Shown here: positions 6,237-8,945 of the stretch, piece by piece
Numbering within the stretch: position 1 is the stretch's first letter
How the letters are laid out: each line of letters begins with the position of its first letter
NCBI GenBank assembly: GCA_050742155.1
Contig: JBOGFC010000261.1
Coordinates: 1 to 8,945 of the forward strand
Direction of reading: 5' to 3'
DNA length: 8,945 bases
Source: JBOGFC01 sp050742155
Lineage (GTDB): Bacteria > Actinomycetota > Acidimicrobiia > Spongiisociales > JALYHC01
The notes under the pieces: model-generated
What the model was told of the DNA's origin: nothing
What the model saw: the letters and a program-made list of their open reading frames with translations, nothing else
The model's database searches: none
Made by a program: the position numbers and the translations under genes

Positions 6237-8945
6237 GTGCCCTACGCCGAGCTCCACTGCCACACCAATTTCAGCTTCCTCGACGGGGCCTCCCACCCCG
6301 AGGACCTGGTGGCCCGGGCGACCGAGCTCGGCTACCGGGCTCTGGCCGTCACCGACCACGATGGGTTCTACGGGGCGGTGCGCTTTCACCGGGCGGCACA
6401 TGAGGCTGGCCTGCCGGCCGTGTACGGCGTGGAAATCTCTTTACCCCCTCCCCAACCCTCCCCCCAAGGGGGAGGGAGCAGAGCCCTACCTTCCCCCCAA
6501 GGGGGAGGGGTGGGGCACCACCTCGTCCTCCTCGCCCCCTCACCCAAGGCGTACGCCGTCCTCAGCCGGCTGGTCACCCGGGCCCAGTTCCGGGGCGAGA
6601 AGGGAGCGCCCATCTACGAGTGGGAGGAGCTGGCCGAGGCGGCGGCGGTGGGAGAGCTGGTGGCGCTCTCCGGGTGTCGGCAGGGGGCGGTCCCCGCCGC
6701 CGCCACCCGCGGGGACCTGGCCGGGGCGATGGGGGCGGCCGTCTCCTTGCGGGAGGTGTTCGGGGAACGGCTCTACCTGGAGCTCTGGCACCACGCCATG
6801 CCCGAGGACGACCCTCGCAACGACCTGGTGGCCGAGGTGGCCGCCCGACTCGGCATCCCGGTGGTGGCCACCAACAACGTCCACTACCACCGGCGATCCG
6901 AGGCCGACCTGGCCGAGGTGCTGGCCGCCATCGGGGGGCGGCGAGACCTGGACCGGGCCGATGGCTTTCGCCCGGCCACCGACGAGCTCTACCTGAAGAG
7001 CCCGGCGGAGATGGCCCGCCGCCTGGCCGGCTACCCCGGGGCGGTGGAGACCGCCGTCGAGCTGGGAGAGGGGCTGGCCTTCGACCTGCGGCTGGTGGCT
7101 CCCCGGCTGCCGGACTTCCCGCTCCCGGCGGGCTTCGCCACGGAGATGGCCTACCTGCGCCACCTCACCTACGCGGGCGCCCGGGAGGCCTATCCCGACG
7201 GAGCCGGAGGGGTGAGCCCGGCCGCCCGCTCGCGCCTGGAGCACGAGCTGGGGGTCATCGAGGAGCTGGGTTATCCGGGCTACTTCCTGGTGGTGTGGGA
7301 CCTGGTGTGCTACGCCCGCGCCCAGGACATCTACTGCCAGATCCGCGGCTCGGGGGCCGACGCGGCGGTGTGCCGCTGCCTGGGGCTCACCCGGGTCGAC
7401 CCGATCCGCCTGGGGCTTCCCTTCGAGCGGTTCCTCTCCGAGGAGCGGGGCCGCCCCCCCGACATCGACCTCGACCTGGAGGCGGAGCGCCGGGAGGAGG
7501 TCATCCAGTACTGCTATCGCCGTTACGGGAGAGAGCGGGCCGCCATGGTGGCCAACGTCATCACCTACCGGGCCCGTTCGGTGCTGCGGGATGTAGGGAA
7601 GGCCTTCGGCCTCACCCAGGCCCAGGTGGATGGCCTCTCCCGCTACGTCGACACCCGTGACCCGGCCCATCTCCCCGCCGAGGCGCCGCTCCCCGCCGGG
7701 CTGGGCGCCGACCTGATCTACGACGTGTGCCGTCGCCTGGACGGCTTCCCTCGCCACCTGGGAATCCACTCCGGGGGGATGGTGATCGCCGACCGGGCCC
7801 TCTGGGAAGTGGTGCCCCTCGAGTGGGGGCGCATGGAGGACCGTTCGGTCCTGCAGTGGGACAAGGACGACTGCGCCGAGATCGGCATCGTCAAGTTCGA
7901 CTTGCTGGGCTTGGGGATGCTCGAGGCCATGCACCGTACGGTGGACCTGATCCGGGAGGTCCATGGGGTGGAGGTGGACCTGGCCCGCATCCCGCAGGAG
8001 CCGGAGGTCTATGAGATGCTCACCGCCGCCGACACGGTGGGAGTGTTCCAGGTGGAATCCCGGGCGCAGATGGCCACCCTGCCCCGCATGAAGCCCCGCA
8101 CCTTCTACGACTTGGCCATCGAGGTGGCCCTGATCCGCCCCGGACCCATCCAGGGGCAGTCGGTGCACCCTTTCCTGCGGCGCCGCAATGGAGAGGAGCC
8201 GGTCCGCTATCCCCACCCTCTCACCGAGCCGGTGCTCGCAAAGACCCTGGGGGTCCCGGTCTTTCAGGAGCAGCTCATGGAGCTGGCCCGGCGTTGCGCC
8301 GGGTTCACCGGCGCCCAGTCGGACCTGCTCCGCCAGGCCATGACTCACAAGCGCAGCGCCGAGGCCATGGACCGCCTGCGGGAGGCGGTCTACGTGGGCA
8401 TGGCCTCCAAGGGCATCACCGGGGCGGCCGCCGACGAGATCTGGGAGAAGCTGCAGGGATTCGCCTCCTTCGGTTTCCCGGAGAGCCACTCCGTCTCCTT
8501 CGCCTACCTGGTCTACGCCTCGGCCTGGCTCAAGCACCACTGGCCCACCGAGTTCTACTGCGGGTTGCTCAACTCCCAGCCGATGGGCTTCTACAGCCCC
8601 AACAGCCTGGTCCAGGATGCCGGCCGCCACGGGGTGGTGGTGCTCCCCCCGGACGTGAACCGCTCCGCCTTCGATTGCACGGTGGAGGTGTTCCCCCTCC
8701 CCGACCCTCCCCCACCGGGGGAAGGGGTGGCTCTCCGGCTGGGTCTCCGCTACGTGCGCAACCTGGGCGAGGCCGAGATCGCCCGTCTCGAGGCGGCCCG
8801 CCAGGTGGGGGGAACGTTCCGTTCCGTGCAAGACCTGGCCCAGCGCACCGGGCTGCCGGTGGACGCTCTGGAGGGGCTGGCGGCGGCCGGCGCGCTGGGC
8901 GCTCTTTCTCCCCCTTTGGGGGAGGGCCGGGGAGCCGCTCAGCTC
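6237..8945 (+). CDS. dnaE2: Error-prone DNA polymerase III alpha subunit DnaE2 (partial, 3' end outside window)
   Basis: The first 903 codons of an SOS-induced translesion C-family polymerase are present without a stop; the family usually has about 1,050-1,100 residues, so the C-terminus is missing. In order: a PHP domain (ELHCHTNFSFLDG at 5-17, TDHDGFYG at 39-46), the palm with RGSGADAAVC (370-379), catalytic Asp411 and Asp413 in PDIDLDLE and Asp555 in KFDLLGLG, the DnaE2-type IHSGGMVI and QWDKDD blocks, and the start of the helix-hairpin-helix region (about 861 onward). The GTG at 6237 gives the canonical N-terminus. Palindromic repeats are inserted in frame at four places: 74-80 and 85-91 (PSPQGGG twice), about 819-830, and about 890-897. 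RGSGADAAVC differs from the common RGSAANSAVC. The usual partners imuA and imuB are not in the window but could lie downstream. Confidence 0.96.
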   Translation, partial: MPYAELHCHTNFSFLDGASHPEDLVARATELGYRALAVTDHDGFYGAVRFHRAAHEAGLPAVYGVEISLPPPQPSPQGGGSRALPSPQGGGVGHHLVLLAPSPKAYAVLSRLVTRAQFRGEKGAPIYEWEELAEAAAVGELVALSGCRQGAVPAAATRGDLAGAMGAAVSLREVFGERLYLELWHHAMPEDDPRNDLVAEVAARLGIPVVATNNVHYHRRSEADLAEVLAAIGGRRDLDRADGFRPATDELYLKSPAEMARRLAGYPGAVETAVELGEGLAFDLRLVAPRLPDFPLPAGFATEMAYLRHLTYAGAREAYPDGAGGVSPAARSRLEHELGVIEELGYPGYFLVVWDLVCYARAQDIYCQIRGSGADAAVCRCLGLTRVDPIRLGLPFERFLSEERGRPPDIDLDLEAERREEVIQYCYRRYGRERAAMVANVITYRARSVLRDVGKAFGLTQAQVDGLSRYVDTRDPAHLPAEAPLPAGLGADLIYDVCRRLDGFPRHLGIHSGGMVIADRALWEVVPLEWGRMEDRSVLQWDKDDCAEIGIVKFDLLGLGMLEAMHRTVDLIREVHGVEVDLARIPQEPEVYEMLTAADTVGVFQVESRAQMATLPRMKPRTFYDLAIEVALIRPGPIQGQSVHPFLRRRNGEEPVRYPHPLTEPVLAKTLGVPVFQEQLMELARRCAGFTGAQSDLLRQAMTHKRSAEAMDRLREAVYVGMASKGITGAAADEIWEKLQGFASFGFPESHSVSFAYLVYASAWLKHHWPTEFYCGLLNSQPMGFYSPNSLVQDAGRHGVVVLPPDVNRSAFDCTVEVFPLPDPPPPGEGVALRLGLRYVRNLGEAEIARLEAARQVGGTFRSVQDLAQRTGLPVDALEGLAAAGALGALSPPLGEGRGAAQL
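6442..6509. repeat. Paired palindromic element inside the dnaE2 PHP domain
   Basis: Two hairpins start exactly 33 bp apart: arms 6456-6464/6468-6476 (perfect 9 bp, loop CAA) and 6489-6497/6501-6509 (8 of 9 plus a possible G-T, loop CAA). A CCCCCTCCCC lead-in (6444-6453) precedes them. Each palindrome begins on a codon boundary and encodes PSPQGGG. The pair of hairpins spans 54 bp, or 18 codons, so the frame is kept. It lies between YGVEIS and HHLVLLA, a stretch expected to be a surface loop of the PHP domain. Confidence 0.85.
8691..8727. repeat. Palindromic element inside dnaE2, second site
   Basis: Arms 8705-8713 and 8717-8725 form a hairpin (8 of 9 plus a possible G-T, loop ACC). A lead-in CCCCCTCCCCGA resembles that of the copy at 6444-6455 (CCCCCTCCCCAA). 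Here the palindrome is read in another codon phase, giving a proline run followed by GEG, and lies just before the conserved LRLGLRYVRNLG block. Confidence 0.8.
8906..8926. repeat. Palindromic element inside dnaE2, third site
   Basis: CTCCCCC (8908-8914) pairs perfectly with GGGGGAG (8918-8924) around a TTT loop, and two G-T pairs extend the stem outward. It is read in the same phase as the copy at 8705 and encodes SPPLGEG, within the helix-hairpin-helix region after AAAGALGAL. Confidence 0.7.

Noticed and set aside
6168..6401. N-terminal extension of the SGNH hydrolase
   Set aside because: It would cross the LexA box and the dnaE2 start, and put the signal segment in the middle of the protein.
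6540..8831. A 763-codon open frame on the minus strand opposite dnaE2
   Set aside because: It is His/Gly/Val/Gln-rich with no recognisable domain, as expected of an antisense shadow of a high-GC gene; dnaE2 on the plus strand has clear family motifs throughout.

Overview
The window is about 9 kb of very GC-rich, gene-dense DNA. Short intergenic gaps, GTG/TTG starts, 4-8 nt gene overlaps and leaderless-type promoters suggest an actinobacterium. The TTT/TST-rich linkers of the secreted proteins and the gene content hint at the Acidimicrobiia or a related uncultured lineage. This assignment is inferred from style and not proven by any marker gene.

Layout. (1) Positions 38-3129, minus strand, form a tight three-gene unit. 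In transcription order it encodes a membrane-anchored beta-propeller-like protein of unknown function, a YcaQ/AlkX-type DNA glycosylase (helix-turn-helix 42 family) and a PlsC-type acyltransferase. Gaps are 1 nt and 10 nt. (2) Positions 3192-4647, plus strand, carry an SDR dehydrogenase of the (3R)-hydroxyacyl-CoA dehydrogenase type, overlapped by 8 nt by a 5-formyltetrahydrofolate cyclo-ligase gene. (3) Positions 4648-4722 are a convergent gap with a large inverted repeat centred exactly on an 8-bp palindrome. (4) Positions 4723-6167, minus strand, encode an SGNH/GDSL hydrolase and a lipoprotein with a possible lamin-tail-like fold, overlapping by 4 nt. (5) From 6237 to the window end, plus strand, lies dnaE2, the error-prone polymerase III alpha subunit of the SOS mutasome, cut off by the window after 903 codons. 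Its promoter carries a textbook actinobacterial LexA box.

The most unusual signal is a family of short C/G palindromes, CCCTCCCCC-N3-GGGGGAGGG. Six copies are visible: two at the 3' end of plsC and four inside the dnaE2 reading frame. Two sites hold a tandem pair with the same 33-bp period. In dnaE2 the copies keep the frame open, are read in two different codon phases, and fall in what look like variable loops. At plsC a variant arm supplies the stop codon. This looks like a mobile or proliferating palindromic element that is tolerated inside coding sequence.

A second point is the dnaE2/SGNH divergent promoter region. Both genes have a TAnnnT hexamer exactly 6 nt before the start codon, predicting leaderless mRNAs. 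The LexA site abuts the dnaE2 -10 and lies 42 bp from the divergent gene. Two DNA-damage genes (ycaQ and dnaE2) occur in the window, but only dnaE2 has a visible LexA site.
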